A model generated the notes under the pieces. It ran no database searches. It worked only from the letters and a program-made list of their open reading frames with translations, and had not been told where the DNA came from. The translations under genes and the position numbers were made by a program. Below are positions 1 through 12,440 of a DNA stretch of 64,000 nucleotides, in pieces. The stretch's first letter is position 1; every line of letters begins with the position of its first letter. This stretch comes from Liquidambar formosana (lineage: Eukaryota > Streptophyta > Magnoliopsida > Saxifragales > Altingiaceae), in the NCBI GenBank assembly GCA_039720395.1, contig CM077831.1:3142003-3206002 (forward strand), written 5' to 3'.

Positions 1-825
1 GAGATTGTATGTATGTGTTTGGATGATGATTATGGACTATACCCCTTAAACCAATTGTGATTGGCCGTCTTATGAATGGATTGTAATAATTTTTCAAGAG
101 TTGTAATTTTATTATGCTGATGTAATTTATTATTTGGGGCTTGCATGCCACCTTCCCTCTCTCTCTATCATTCTCTTATGTACCCCACATTCCCCTTATG
201 TATCCCTTTCTATATATTATGTAAATGTTATGTAATCGAGAGCGCACTAAGGAGCATGGTGGACCCAAAGGAGTATGATGGAGCCCAACAAGCCAATGGT
301 GGAGACCAACAAGCCGATGGTAGAGACCATCAAGCCAAGGGAGCAGATTGAAGGACTTGAAAGCTTAGAGAAGTTTTTCAAGAAAGCATGCATGTTACGA
401 ATGGTTTATTTTACGATCACCTACACCCAGCTTAGACCTTGGATTCAATCTATTGGCTTGGATTGAATCCTCTCAAAGTCCATAATCATCATAGGGGGAG
501 CTTAAATTTATGAGATAATTGTATTAGCTCCAATACCATAGTTTGGTATATGTTACCTATTCACTTAGGGACTAATATCAAAATATGGTACTTTATATAT
601 GTTGATATATAATAGCATGCGATGTATGATTTATAATAGCATGAGATGTATGATTATAAATAGCATAATTTATATGTTTAAATTTTGATACATAGGATGC
701 ATGTTAATTTGATGAGACCCTTTAAAACCCCTCTTATTTAATATTAAGTTGAAAATGGAGAAGTCATTGGGGAATGAATTCTTCATTGCCTTCCATCATT
801 ATAGGATCATCTAACGTTCCTTAAT
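1..825. other. Unresolved AT-rich DNA left of the copia pol region
   Basis: No protein family is recognisable here in any frame. Two local repeats stand out: about three imperfect 24-bp units at roughly 270-345 (around AACAAGCCRATGG), and two copies of ATAGCATGMGATGTATGAT at 610-655. Two short overlapping reading frames cover the first repeat but look fortuitous. Position suggests the 5' (gag or leader) part of the copia element to the right, but I see no gag motif and no 5' LTR matching 4197-5848. Confidence 0.35.
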
Positions 826-925
826 GTGGGTACCTGGCTGCAGACATGTAGGAGCTACCCATGTTAAAGACATTACTTGAAACTATCACATATGAGATAT
901 CATGGGGTGCCTAAACTGGTATATA

Positions 926-1137
926 CCAAGAAACTAACATGTGAGGTATATATTTGGCGAAACATACTTGTGTGAATGATGGGTTTAACTTAACTAGGGA
1001 AGTATTCCAAGAAACTAACATGTGAGGTGTATGTTCCCTAGAGGCAAAATGATTGGAACTTGCTTATGAAGCAATAGACAAAGAGTTGTCTTCTTATTGT
1101 GGGTTAGAAGCCAAGAAACTAACATGTGAGGCTTCTA
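926..1137 (+). repeat. Three hairpins with one invariant loop and three different stems
   Basis: The 17-nt sequence AAGAAACTAACATGTGA occurs exactly at 928-944, 1009-1025 and 1113-1129, each time enclosed by CC and GG. The flanks pair but differ each time: TATATACC/GGTATATA (920-927 with 945-952), CTAGGGAA/TTCCCTAG (994-1001 with 1034-1041, with a small internal loop), and TAGAAGCC/GGCTTCTA (1105-1112 with 1130-1137). A decayed relative (GAAACTATCACATATGAG) lies near 879, and another possible one with TGGGTA/TACCCA flanks lies at 826-872. Function is unknown. Confidence 0.75.
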
Positions 1138-2040
1138 GGTCACAGTGGGACCCCAATCCCCATTAGGAATGAGATTCCCGAATTCCATTAGAGGGTGTAT
1201 GGAATTTGATAAAATAGTGGGAGGTACCATATGATTAAAGACCCAATCATTATGGATAAAAATGAAATCTAATTCTCTGTCTATGTAGATTACCTAATTA
1301 CTCACCTGAAAACCCCTATTTCCTAATATATAGGATATTGATAGTTTGACTAAACCCGATTTCTTTGATTGACTTAGGAAATTGAGAATTGTTCTCAATT
1401 TCAAAAGATTGTTTATATGCTATTAGGCCTTTTATTAAAGGCCCTCCATAAAACATCCTAAGAAGAAAAAGACACTATGCGCAATTGGCATCTTGTTGCC
1501 ATGCTATATGATAGTATTGATGACTAATGAGCTTCAGAAGCAAAATTAGTCAATGCAAGTGCCTTTGATGTCCTACATCACATACAAAGGTTGTATTGTG
1601 AGTAAAATAATACTATAAAGTATAGTACTTGTAAAGGACTTCTTTTGGACTAGGATGTAATAAAAGTTGTTTATTAATAATCATTCTTTTGAAAAATGAT
1701 TAATCACATAGAATAGTTTGAGAAGCTAGATGTGATTTAAAATGGAAGCATAGAGGAAAGCAAGTCTTGAAAAGTCAAAGACAAAGAAATATAATTATTT
1801 TGTAGTAAACATAAGGTATTGTAAAGGGAACTTGATAAAGTATCAGTCTTCCTAGAAGAACCAAACTTTTGAAGTTTTGGTTCATGCTCTAAACTAAATT
1901 GTTGCTTAGTTCTGCTTCTTGGTTTTTGGATTCTAGTGTAATCTAAATCGAAGCAGAAAGTTAAGTAGATAATAAGTTACCTTTAAAAATTTTAATAGAG
2001 CAAGAGTTGCTAGATTAATTTTGGGAACTTATTTCTTAAC
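1138..2040. other. No recognisable gene; probable decayed copia interior
   Basis: No family motif is visible in any frame. AT content and lack of open frames match the adjoining degraded pol region, so this is probably older copia interior, but that is inferred from position only. Confidence 0.3.
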
Positions 2041-4196
2041 TAGGTCATTTAAGACATTCTAGAAATTTGATTTCTGAATTTAAATGATTAATTAGAGCGA
2101 ATGCAACGTATTCCGAGAATACAAGAGATGTAGAGACTCTGATTTAAATGTAACGATTATGACTTGGTTATGAGATGACCAAACCCATCTTTTACTTGGT
2201 GAAGTGAAAGAGTTACATTTATAATTTGACTAATACATTGTGATGTATATAGTCATGTAGAGCATGCATTCAATTACAGTAGACTCATCTTAGAATACCA
2301 TAGCTCAATGGTGAATCTAAGAGAACGAATTGAACCCTATTAAGATATGGTTTGATCCATGATGAGTTTTACTAATGTATCCATCTAGGATATACCTTAA
2401 AATTGCTACATATTGATAATTTAGGGTTCACTCCAGTTTTGTCCCAATTATATCAGATATGATATGGGAAGAAACCCAACTTAAAGAAGTTAAGGCTTGG
2501 GCTTGTGCTACGTATGTCTGGAAACATAATGTAGACAATCTGGAAATACGGTCAAGTGTTGAATTGTGGTATATCCCAAAAGTGGTTGGGATAGTATTTC
2601 TATTACCCTAATGAACAAAAGTTGTCCATTAGGATGTTTGCTGGATTTTCTTAAGAAAGAGTTCATTCAAGAAAGATGCAAAAGTAGATAGAATTTACAG
2701 AATTGTTTGTAAAGCCACAAACCAACAAAGATCCAACCCTTGCCCCTATTGAGGCAAAACCTTTAATTACACCACATTCTTTTCATAGATCAAATTGGAT
2801 ATTTCTTTAACATAAGAGAGATATTGTATCTCCATTAGAATGTGAAAGAATTGTTCTTTGGTGATAAAGATCACCAAGATAATCCTATTGATTATGATTA
2901 GGCGATGTTTGACATCAACTTGAGAAATGACTAAGAGCCATTAAATCCAATATGGACAGGTAGAGACCTAAAAGGCTTGGCTATTTAAGAATGTTTTCAA
3001 CATAGGCAAAAAGTTGTCTATAAAGAAACTTGTTTGATAATAGTTATGCTGAAATCCATTTGGATCTTGTTATCTATAAACACACATTTTGAATATGAGA
3101 TATGTCAAAAATGATATAAAGATGTTATATCAAATGGTGAAAAACCATAAAAGTGTGTAAGTTATAGAAGTCTATTAATAGACTACAAGGTTCTCATAAT
3201 TAGAACATCTATAAAGTTGAAGTAATCAAATTGTTTGATTTCTCTCATTGTATAGATGGACCATGAGTGTATAAAAGGTTAGTGGGAGTGCGATCGTTTT
3301 TCTTTATCTTAAGTATAGATGACATCCTAATCATTATGAATGATATATGAATGACATCCTAATCGTTTTGGTTTTTGGAGAAAAACTAATTCATGAAAGA
3401 TTTGGCAGAAGCATCCAACAAGATCTATAGAGATAGATCATATAGATTGCTAAGTATCTCCAAATCATCAAACATAGTTGAAATGTTGAAGGAGTTCAAC
3501 ATGGAGAATTCTAAGGGAGGTCTGATTTACTTCAGATAAGAATTCATTATTCAAGGGCATGTGCCCTAGGATAACACAAGTAAGGTTCTTAAAGTGTTAA
3601 GAAGCCTTATTCTACACTATGTATTGAACCTGATATCTATTATGTTGTAATTGTTACAAATAGTTATCAGTCAATTCAAATTTGGAATATTGGATTGTAT
3701 ATGGAAATTGTAAACTCATAGTAGATGGGTATATGGATTTGGATATAATCCATATGGGGTATATTTTATATTCACTTTAGTTGGTGAAATACTTAATGGA
3801 AGAACTGTATGAAAGATACAATGGATTCCATTATTAAGGGTGAATTAATTGTCGCATTGTCTAGGAGACTGTTTGGATCTATAAGTTCATTTAGAACTTA
3901 GAGTTGTTCCTTCCATTGAGTTGCCCACACCTTGTTTTGTGACAACAATGGGTCTATAGCTTAAGTATAGGAATCACGGTTTCATCAAAAGTCCAAACTC
4001 ATAGAGTAACAATTCCAAGTGATTAGAGGAATCATTGGAAGAGGTAATAGATACATTACAGAAGATATTATCTACATAAGTTTTTGTAGACCTATTGACT
4101 AAAGCTTTAAAACATAATTGGTTATGTCTAAGACCAACATCTTGAGAAGATAGGTATGCGATACATGGTCGATTGGCTTTAGTGCAAGTGGGAGAT
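2041..4196 (+). pseudogene. Degenerate Ty1/copia pol (integrase, reverse transcriptase, RNase H)
   Basis: Conceptual translation with many stops and frameshifts follows the copia order GAG-pre-integrase, integrase, RT, RNase H. Landmarks are an MTKPxF-like stretch near 2175-2200, a GRKPNLKxLRxxG-like stretch near 2468-2500 (integrase C-terminal part), CVYKRLVG...SIDDILII near 3250-3340 (RT, corresponding to the YVDD region) and DLLTKALKHN near 4090-4115, the usual end of copia RNase H. GTGGGAGAT just before 4197 is the polypurine tract. No long open frame survives, so the copy is old and inactive. I inferred the family from these motifs; I could not assign the lineage within copia. Confidence 0.75.
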
Positions 4197-5848
4197 TGTT
4201 AGGATTATGCCCTAGAGCCAATCATAGAGATGATTGTTTAGGGATTAGGAACAATCATTTGATTTCATTTATGTATGTCACATTTATTAGTGATTTAATA
4301 AAAGGGCTTATTCTATTATGTTTATATGCATCATTTATATTTACATAATATATCCATGGAGTTAGAGTTGAGAATATGGAATTACAAAGAGTTGTAATTT
4401 TGAGACTGTAGATATATCTCTGTACTAAACTCCTAAAGCATTCCTAGTTGAAGGTTCACTATGATGGACAATAATGAACCATAGGACTAGCACTTGTTAG
4501 GTTGACTCTATAGGAGGATAGCTAGTCTCAAGTTATTTGTGTGGAGACACTACAACCAACAAGTGGGTGCCTATTACGAGAATAGGTACACTGAATGTGA
4601 CCAAAGATATGAGATAAACTGAATGGAGTTTTATCCTGCCTGTCAATCAGTTTCTCATTGTTATAGTGGTACAAGTAATCCTTAGACCTGAGACACCATA
4701 GTTGCCTTATGCATGTAGCTTTAGAAGTTTGATAACACTAAGTGCAGATCCTATTCAGGGGTCTGCAAAGGTGTTCATTGGCCCTACTGCTATGTGTATG
4801 AAGGCATGTGAGTGATCAACAAGGGATCCATCACTCTCAGGAAAAAGAGAGAGAATGTCTCATATAGCATTCATAATATAACTCATTAAATCCATGGCCA
4901 TGGTAGGATGAATATGAAAAGAGTTTCATGAGTTCATCAATGAGTTGATATCTATGAATGAGTATAAAGTAATTGAACTAGGGACTTGACAGACTTCCAT
5001 GTCCTATTAGTTCAATTAGAGACATTGTGTTGAAGGAAGGATGCAATTGTAACCTATAAACTATAACAGAAGGGTTCTTTGTAAATGACTATTCACCTCA
5101 TTAAGGACCACACCATGAGCCATATGCTAGGTGTTACTCATGGTTAGTAGAAGCCCTAATTGATATAAGTGAGTTATAATCAATTAGGGAATTGGAAGGA
5201 GTTCCAATTAGACCCTAAATGGAAAGAGTTCCATTGTGCACACCTCGTGCTATTCCTACTACTAAATGATGTGAACCCAATGGGTCACACACTGATCATG
5301 CAAGATGAGCTTTTAAGTCTATGAGAGAAAGGGTATGAGTGCATAAAGAATAGTTCTTTGAGGCCATGTTTGTATTTGATATAAATAATAGGGGTTATTG
5401 TGCAATTTAGGGAAATTGCATAAAACCCTAAAAGGGTTTCCCCTCTAGGGCCGGCCCCTTTAGTGTGGACTATTTAAGTCACACTATGATGTGTGACATC
5501 ATCAATTTTAGAAGACACCAAGGGCTGACCAGAATTTCCAGCCTCCCTCTCTCTCTCTCCTCTCTTCTCCTACACTAGCAACAACAAGGAAAAGGAGGAA
5601 AGGACTTGAAGCTCTAGCTAGGTGTGGATACCGTTGGAGGCAGCACACTTGGGCTGCTCATTCACCGCTGTCCGGAATCAAAGCTTGGAGCAAAAAGGAG
5701 AAGACATTAAAACTGTAAGTGTTCTAACCCTCTTCGTAGTTAGGGTTTGATTTTGTGTTATGCATAGTTAGATTCATGGGCTGTGGAATCGTAGGAAAAA
5801 TTTTTATATTCCGCACTTCTATTTTTCCCTCTTGTACGATTCCCAACA
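4197..5848 (+). repeat. 3' LTR of the copia element
   Basis: The LTR begins TGTTAGGATTATGCC immediately after the polypurine tract and ends GATTCCCAACA at 5848, giving about 1,652 bp with TG...CA ends. A TATA-like CTATTTAAG near 5469 and a CT-rich leader near 5545 fit an LTR promoter region. The next bases, ACTCG (5849-5853), match the undisturbed sequence of the related R copy at 43.57 kb, so they are the expected target-site duplication. The matching 5' LTR would lie left of this window. Confidence 0.8.
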
Positions 5849-6291
5849 ACTCGCACACCACTCGACACCACCTGGCAGAAGCTCACTGGCGTATTTGTCA
5901 GGAGTGAAGACCTTTGCATCGCCGGCGAGACATGCTATTTCCACGATTCTCACTGCCAGCGAACTGGTAAGATGAACAATCCTCTAAATTATTATTATTA
6001 TTTATTTTATTTTATTTTTTATTTTTACATCCTCTCTTCTCTTCAAACCCTCACACTGTGTAACGTTCCCCCATCTCAAAACACCATCGTCTCACTACTG
6101 CTGAAGCTCTCCACCGTGTAATCCTCACCGCCGGCGTACTGGTGAGCTTTGTTTTCTATATTTTTTTATTTATGATTTATTTATTTATTATTTTTTTTTT
6201 TTTTGCTTCCTCTCTTCTCCAAACACTTACCCCATATGGCCTTCCCCCATCGCAGCAAACCCTTGCTTGGAAAGCAACCCCACTCACCGCC

Positions 6292-6767
6292 TGACGCAGC
6301 GAAAAACTAGAATGATATGACTATGATAAACATCAATAGCCTAGGGTTCTCGAATCCACGAGAAAGAACTCGAATCCACGAGAAGTAACAATAAGTCGGA
6401 GAAAACTCTCAAATAATATTATTAATAAAAGTTAATTCCTGCCCATATGGCTACAAGTCTATTTAAAGAGAACTAATACTTGAACTCTAAGTAAACTAGG
6501 AAAAAGGAATTCTACTAAACTTAGGAAAGCAATAAATTAAATAGGAGAAAACAATAAAATAGGAAAGGAATAAACAAAATAAACATCTGGAGAAATTAAG
6601 CAAATCTAGTTAAGAAACTAACTAGATTTGGTATGTCCGACAAATCAAATCTAGTTAGATGCCCTCTGCTTTCTAGTTAAGTGCCCTCTACTTTGCCCTC
6701 TGCTTTGTGTGCAACGTTGTGATGCTCTAGGTCCTCCATGAACTTATGTGCAACTTGTTCTACATCA
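6292..6767 (-). repeat. 3' LTR of the gypsy element
   Basis: 476 bp, reading TGATGTAG... to ...CTGCGTCA on the minus strand. The element's last pol frame ends at 6677, inside this LTR, so the final 30 or so codons of pol are encoded by LTR sequence. Confidence 0.9.
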
Positions 6768-9700
6768 GTCTCCTCCACCTGAAAAGAACTCGTCCCCGAG
6801 TTAAAGTCTGGATAAAGTGGCTCTTCTTGATGAAATTCGAACAAATCAGCAACATTAAAAGTCCTTGAAATCTTTATGCGCTCTGGTAAATCAATGACAT
6901 AAGCATTATCATTAATCTTGTGCAGCACTTTGTGAGGCCCATATTTTTTCGGCTTGAGCTTGTTGTATGTCCCTACAGGAAAGCGTTCTCTACGCAAAAA
7001 GACCATCACAAAATCTCCCTCCTTGAACACTTTGGCCCGCCTATGCTTATCAGCAATTGCTTTGTATTTTGCATTAGTCTCCTGAAGCTTTTGTCTGACT
7101 TCCTCTTGAATCTCTTGCGCCTGCTTGGCCATGGCTTCAGCTGCAACACTAACACTCAGCCCTCTAGGCAATTGCACTAAATCCATAGCTTGTTTCAGTG
7201 GTGTCACATAAACTAATGCAAAAGGTGGCCTCCTAATAGCGCTATGCACAGCACTATTATAAGCAAACTCACATTGTGGTAGTGCATGATCCCATTACTT
7301 AGGCTTGTCACCACAAACACTTCGAATTAAATTCCCCAAGGTACGATTAGTTACCTTTGTTTGCCCATTAGTCTGAGGGTGCGCAGTAGTATTACGATTC
7401 AATAAAGTATCAAATATTTTCCATAAAGTCACCCAAAAATGACTAAGGAACTTGATGTCCCTATCAGAAGTAATAGTCTAAGGTACCCCATGTAGACGAA
7501 CCACCTTGCGAAAGAATAATCTTGAATATGAGATGCATCAGAGGTCTTTCTACAAGGAATAAAATGGGCCATTTTAGAAAATCTATCAACCACTACAAAC
7601 ACGGAATTCACTCCTCGTTGAGTACGAGGTAGTCCCAACACAAAATCCATAGATAGATCTTCCCAAATAGCTTGTGGCATAGGTAAAGGCATATAAAAAC
7701 CAGTGTTCTGCGACTTCCCTTTGGATGTCTGACAAATGTAACACCTTTGCACAAAATTCCCCACATCTCTCTTCAATCTGGGCCAAAAATACCTCTCTTC
7801 TAAAGCTGCCACGATTTTGTTTCTTCCAAGGTGCCCACTCAATCCTCCACCATGAAAGTCTTGGATCAGTTTTTCCCTCAACGAAGTCTTTGGGATGCAT
7901 AAACAATTTCCTTTAAACAAAAATCCATCATTCAAGCTGAAGTCACTGACAGGTTGTTTATCAATGCACTTAGCCCAAATTTCTCTAAAATCTTCATCAT
8001 CCTCATAAAGCTCTTTCAGATAGTCAAACCCAACAATTTCATGTGCCAATGTAACAAGCAAAGTAGCACGATGACTCAAAGCATCGGCAACACGATTCAT
8101 AACCCCAGATTTATGCTTAATAACAAAAGGAAATTTCTGTAGAAAAGTAGTCCATCTCACATGCATACTGTCAAGCATCTTTTGACTATTGATGAATTTT
8201 AATGCTTGATGATTTGAGTACAACACAAACTCCCTTTGTATAAGATAATGTTCCCAATGCTTCAAAGCTCGAACCACAGCATAGAATTCTTGATCATAGG
8301 TACTTCACTTCTGTCTCGCTTCATTCAACTTTTCACTAAAGAACGCCACAGGACGATTCTCTTGTGATAGAACAGCTCCAATGCCAACTCCACTAGCATC
8401 ACACTCTACTTCAAAAATTTTCTCAAAACTTGGTAACGCTAGCACAGGTGCTGTACATAATTTTTCTTTGATTAAAGAAAAACTCTGTTCAGCTTCCTCA
8501 CCCCATAGGAATTTTCCTTTCTTCAAGCACTCAGTAATTGGTGCAGTAATAGTACTAAAATTCCTTATGAAGCGACGATAGAAAGTAGCAAGACCATGAA
8601 AACTCCTCACCTCAGTCACGGTATTTGGTGTAGGCCACTCTCTAATTGTGCGAACTTTGTCTTCATCTACATGAATTCCATCTGCACTCACCACATAACC
8701 TAGGAATAATAGGCTATTTGTCATAAAAGTGCACTTCTTGAAGTTGACAAATAATCGATTTTCTCGTAGCACAGTCAACACCTCCTTTAATTGCCCAATA
8801 TGCTTTGCTTCAGTCTTACTATAAATAAGAATGTCATCAAAATAAACAACAACAAACTTTCCCACAAAAGGCCTCAAGACTTGATTTATGACTCGCATAA
8901 AGGTACTAGGTGCATTGGATAGCCCAAATGGCATAACTAACCACTCATACAATCCATCCTTGCTCTTGAATGTAGTCTTCCACTCATCTCCAGGACGAAT
9001 GTGAATTTGATGGTACCCACTACGTAAGTCGATTTTTGTGAACAACTTAGACCCCTCGAGCATATCTAGCATGTCATCAAGCTGTGGAATAGGAAATCTG
9101 TACTTTACAGTAATCTTGTTGATGGCCCTACTGTCAATGCACATCCGCCAGCTCCTGTCCTTCTTTGGTGTCAACAATGTTGGAACCGCACAGGGACTCA
9201 TGCTTTCTTGAATAAAACCTTTTTGCAACAAATCTTCAATTTTCTCCCTCAAGATCTCATTCTCCTTTGGACTCATACGATAATGCGACAAATTTGGTAG
9301 ACTTGCCCCAGGTATCAAATCAATATGATGTTGAATATCTCTCATAGGTGGCAATTTATTAGGCAAATCCTTCGAAATCAGCTCCTTGAATTCCTCCAAT
9401 AATGGTTGAATTTTGCTTGAAATAATTGCTTGCTGGGATTTCTTCTCTTCTACCACTTCTTTTACCATTACGATATACACATTATTCAACTCTTTAGTTT
9501 CAGCCATGAACTCAGCTTTGAACCTGCTCATGGTTAGAAAAGATTGCCCCTCTGTTTTAAGAGGCTTATTTATAATTGGATTCTGTTTTGTTGGAACCAT
9601 GGTAATTTTCTTTGATTTCCATACAAAAGAATACTTATTATCTCTACCTCTATGAGTAGCATCAACATCAAATTGCCATGGTCGACCCAATAAAATATAG

Positions 9701-9915
9701 CTAGCATCCATATCAACCACATCACATACAATTTCAAATTTATAATACTTGCCTATAAAAATTGGAATGCGACAAATTTGAGTTACCTTCACAGTAGGTC
9801 CTTTCTGAATCCAACCGATGGTATATGGCAATAGGTGCAACTCTATCGGAAGTTTTAAATAGTCCACCAGCCTTCTAGCCACGAAGTTCTCGCAACTCCT
9901 ACTATTAATGATCAA
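6677..9915 (-). pseudogene. Gypsy pol: protease, reverse transcriptase, RNase H, integrase
   Basis: 9915-8305 holds the protease region and RT. The protease active site, normally D-S/T-G, reads INSRSCEN: Asp is Asn and Gly is Arg, so the protease should be dead. RT has the intact YFDDILIYS motif and RSGYHQIHI. RNase H begins [18 protein letters not shown]; a stop follows ARQK (a Trp codon in relatives). 8277-7429 continues RNase H (LYSNHQALK, usually DHQALK) and integrase (zinc-binding HX4H-like and CX2C region, [10 protein letters not shown]). The catalytic core continues in other frames through about 7429-7250 (ITSDRD-like, [14 protein letters not shown]). 7249-6677 is the integrase C-terminal part and ends within the 3' LTR. 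Confidence 0.9.
6768..6790 (-). other. Gypsy polypurine tract
   Basis: On the minus strand AGGTGGAGGAGAC directly precedes the 3' LTR, the expected place for plus-strand priming. Confidence 0.7.
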
Positions 9916-10098
9916 GTCACACAGTTTTTAATTGATAATACAATAAGAACAAAAAATATTGTGACGTTGGGTAAGGTCTTCCTGCTTTGGCGCGTAGAGC
10001 ACACGCTGTATTACACAATTAATTTGTTCTACCCCCTCAACTTCGTTGACACCATCATATAATTCATCCTCACCTTCAATTTGATCTTTATATATCTC

Positions 10099-11327
10099 TT
10101 AATTACCCTCCTCCACAAAATTCACAGGTCTACGATTAGGACAGGTATTGGAACAATGCCCAAGCTTACCACACCTATAGCACTTGTCTGGCACAGGCTT
10201 AGCATAAGGATTAGGACTAATTGGGATATTGCGGTGAGCTTGAGTACTTTGCTGTCGTTCAGTACTACCACTACTTTGGGCTGATTCTCCTTGTGACCTC
10301 CCTTGAGTTGTAGGCACAGGGGTTTGAGGACCTTTGCCTTTCTCTACACCATTACTAGATGCTTCCCCAGTGTTCCTACGATACCCTGAGTACATCATCT
10401 ATGCTCCATGAGTTTAGCCTTCAATGCTAAATTATGGGCTTCCTCCATCGTCTATAATACTTGCAACCCAATTTTATCACGAATTGATGGCTTCAACTCG
10501 TTAAGATACCGCGCAACTCTCTGACCATCTGTTTCATTCAAATTATTTCTCGCAGATAATTTAGAAAATTCAGCATAGTAATCAAATACAGATTGGGATC
10601 CTTGAGTACAATTTTGGTAGGCTTGGAACAAATATTGCTCATAATCAGGCGGTAAATATTTACGTCTAAAGAGTTGTCGCATTCGCCTCCAAGTCCTCAC
10701 AGGCATTTTCCCTTGTCAATGTCAATTAATCTGAAGTTAATCCCACCAAATTGCGGCACCACTCTTCAGTTTATAAGCCACCAATTTCACCATACAATCC
10801 TCAGGAATCTCCATCATGCTGAAGAAGTGCTCTACTTCCGATAACCAATCAAGGAAATCATCGATGTGAAGATTTCCATTGAAAGGTGGTATGTCTGCTT
10901 TTAACCGATACTCATTAAAATTTCTTTGTCTCCCTATTGGTTGATTCATACTGTGTCCATCATCGAAATTTCTCTGTCGCCTCCCCAACTGATTTGGAAT
11001 ATAATCGTCATCAAACTCCTCATCTGAATCACCTTCGCTATCGGTATGATAACGAACACGACGCCCAAAAGCGTTTTAGTTAACGGGTTGGCCTTTGGGA
11101 AATCCGTCAGCACGCCTCCTGTTAACGTTTGGTTTTCTGTTGTCAGCATTGAGATTCAACCCAACGATTATGTTACGCAAGTCAACAAATTGCCCATTTA
11201 TTTCTTGACGTAACTCATCCATCTTCAATTGTTGGTTAACGTGTAGTGTATCCAATGCTTCCCACAAAGCAACCTCCCCACGATCATTGCCAGTAGGGGT
11301 GTGTTCTCCAACTCCTTGGTTAGCCAT
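10099..11327 (-). pseudogene. Gypsy gag (capsid and zinc knuckle), interrupted by stops
   Basis: Four successive open pieces lie in order: an N-terminal piece starting MANQGVGEH (11327-11076), [20 protein letters not shown] with AAIWW (10988-10737; the start of the Retrotrans_gag domain), [20 protein letters not shown] to [10 protein letters not shown] (10706-10452; the remainder of that domain), and a zinc knuckle CYRCGKLGHCSNTC, CX2CX4HX4C (10398-10099). Stops and frameshifts between the pieces prevent a full-length Gag. The RNA-binding knuckle is intact. Gag would form the cytoplasmic particle. Confidence 0.85.
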
Positions 11328-11347
11328 CGAAGCCAGGCGAATCCTCC

Positions 11348-11358
11348 CTCTGATACCA
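11348..11358 (-). other. Gypsy primer-binding site (initiator tRNA-Met)
   Basis: The minus-strand sequence TGGTATCAGAG begins 2 nt inside the 5' LTR and matches the complement of the 3' end of plant initiator methionine tRNA, the usual primer for plant LTR retrotransposons. Confidence 0.85.
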
Positions 11359-11360
11359 AC

Positions 11361-11831
11361 TGATGCAGTGGAAAACTAGAATGATATGACTATGACAAAC
11401 ATCAATAGCCTAGGTTCTTGAATCCACGAGAAAGAACTCGAATCCACGAGAAGTAATAATAAGTCGGAGAAAACTCTCAAATAATATTATTAATAAAAGT
11501 TAATTCTTGCCCATAGGGCTACAAGTCTATTTAAAGAGAACTAATACTTGAACTCTAAGTAAACTAGGAAAAAGGAATTATACTAAACTTAAGAAAGCAA
11601 TAAAATAGGAGAAAACAATAAAATAGGAAAGGAATAAACAAAATAAACACCCAGAGAAATTAAGCAAATCTAGTTAAGAAACTAACTAGATTTGGTATGT
11701 CCGACAAATCAAATCTAGTTAGATGCCCTCTACTTTCTAGTTAAGTGCCCTCTACTTTGCCATCTGCTTTGTGTTCAACGTTGTGATGCTCCAAGTCCTC
11801 CATGAACTTATGTGCAACTTGTTCTACATCA
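11361..11831 (-). repeat. 5' LTR of the gypsy element
   Basis: 471 bp, matching 6292-6767 over its whole length with scattered substitutions and a 5-bp gap (near 11600). Reads TGATGTAG...ACTGCATCA on the minus strand. This LTR would carry the promoter. Confidence 0.9.
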
Positions 11832-12059
11832 CCGCTGGCGACCTGAACTCCGATGAGGCAGTAAAGCTTAGCTTCCCATATAAAATTTTGGGGCCATTAT
11901 TTGTACATAAATTTTATTTTTTTAAATGTGATTTGATTAAGCCTTAAGTACTCTTAACTCAACCATTTCACAATTGATGATGTATTACACGTACTAACTC
12001 TTTATACCAATTCACATTTCACAATTGATGATGTATATAGTTAAATCAATTCTTCCACA

Positions 12060-12440
12060 AACATTGAAAATGAGAAAAACAAGAATGCGACATGCAAAAG
12101 CAACCGAGAAGAACTTGTGAAAGCAAACATGGAGGACAAAGAGAAAGTTGTTTAGAAGCAAGAAAAGGGCACATGTGATGAAGAAATTGTGAAATCAAGA
12201 GCGAAAGGTCAGTGTGATGAAGAGGAAGAATCGATGAAGAGGGCAAGAGAGAGATTGGAGAAGGAATATCAAGAAAAGTTGAAGAAGATGGAGGATAAAT
12301 GCGAAGAGAAATTGAAGAAAGAGAAAGAGAAATACCAGAAAGACCGAGAGAAGTTGGAGGAAGAGAAAAGCTTATTGATTCGTAAGTGCGAACAACTTCG
12401 GTGGACGTTGGAGGAGGAGAAAAAGCTATCTGGGTTAGTG
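12060..12440 (+). pseudogene. Left-arm copy of the coiled-coil frame, with a stop codon
   Basis: This is the inverted partner of the frame at 14256-14576, with nearly the same protein sequence. It has an in-frame TAG at 12152-12154 (a Pro/Gln-like position in the other arm) and then stays open through the Lys/Glu-rich segment and on into arm sequence that is not conserved as protein. The stop makes it the more decayed of the two. Confidence 0.5.

Larger units (their letters stand above)
6292..11831 (-). mobile_element. Ty3/gypsy LTR retrotransposon, complete structure, coding capacity broken
   Basis: Two LTRs in the same orientation (6292-6767 and 11361-11831) flank gag and pol on the minus strand in gypsy order: protease, RT, RNase H, integrase. 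Flanking CCGCC (6287-6291) and CCGCT (11832-11836) are a 5-bp target duplication differing at one base. The LTRs differ at few positions, so the insertion is fairly recent relative to its surroundings. It sits inside the left arm of the inverted-repeat element. RT and integrase sequence resembles dicot chromovirus-type elements, but I see no clear chromodomain, so the lineage is uncertain. Confidence 0.92.

Noticed and set aside
1..700. 5' LTR of the copia element
   Set aside because: No alignment to 4197-5848 could be seen, so the 5' LTR is probably outside the window.
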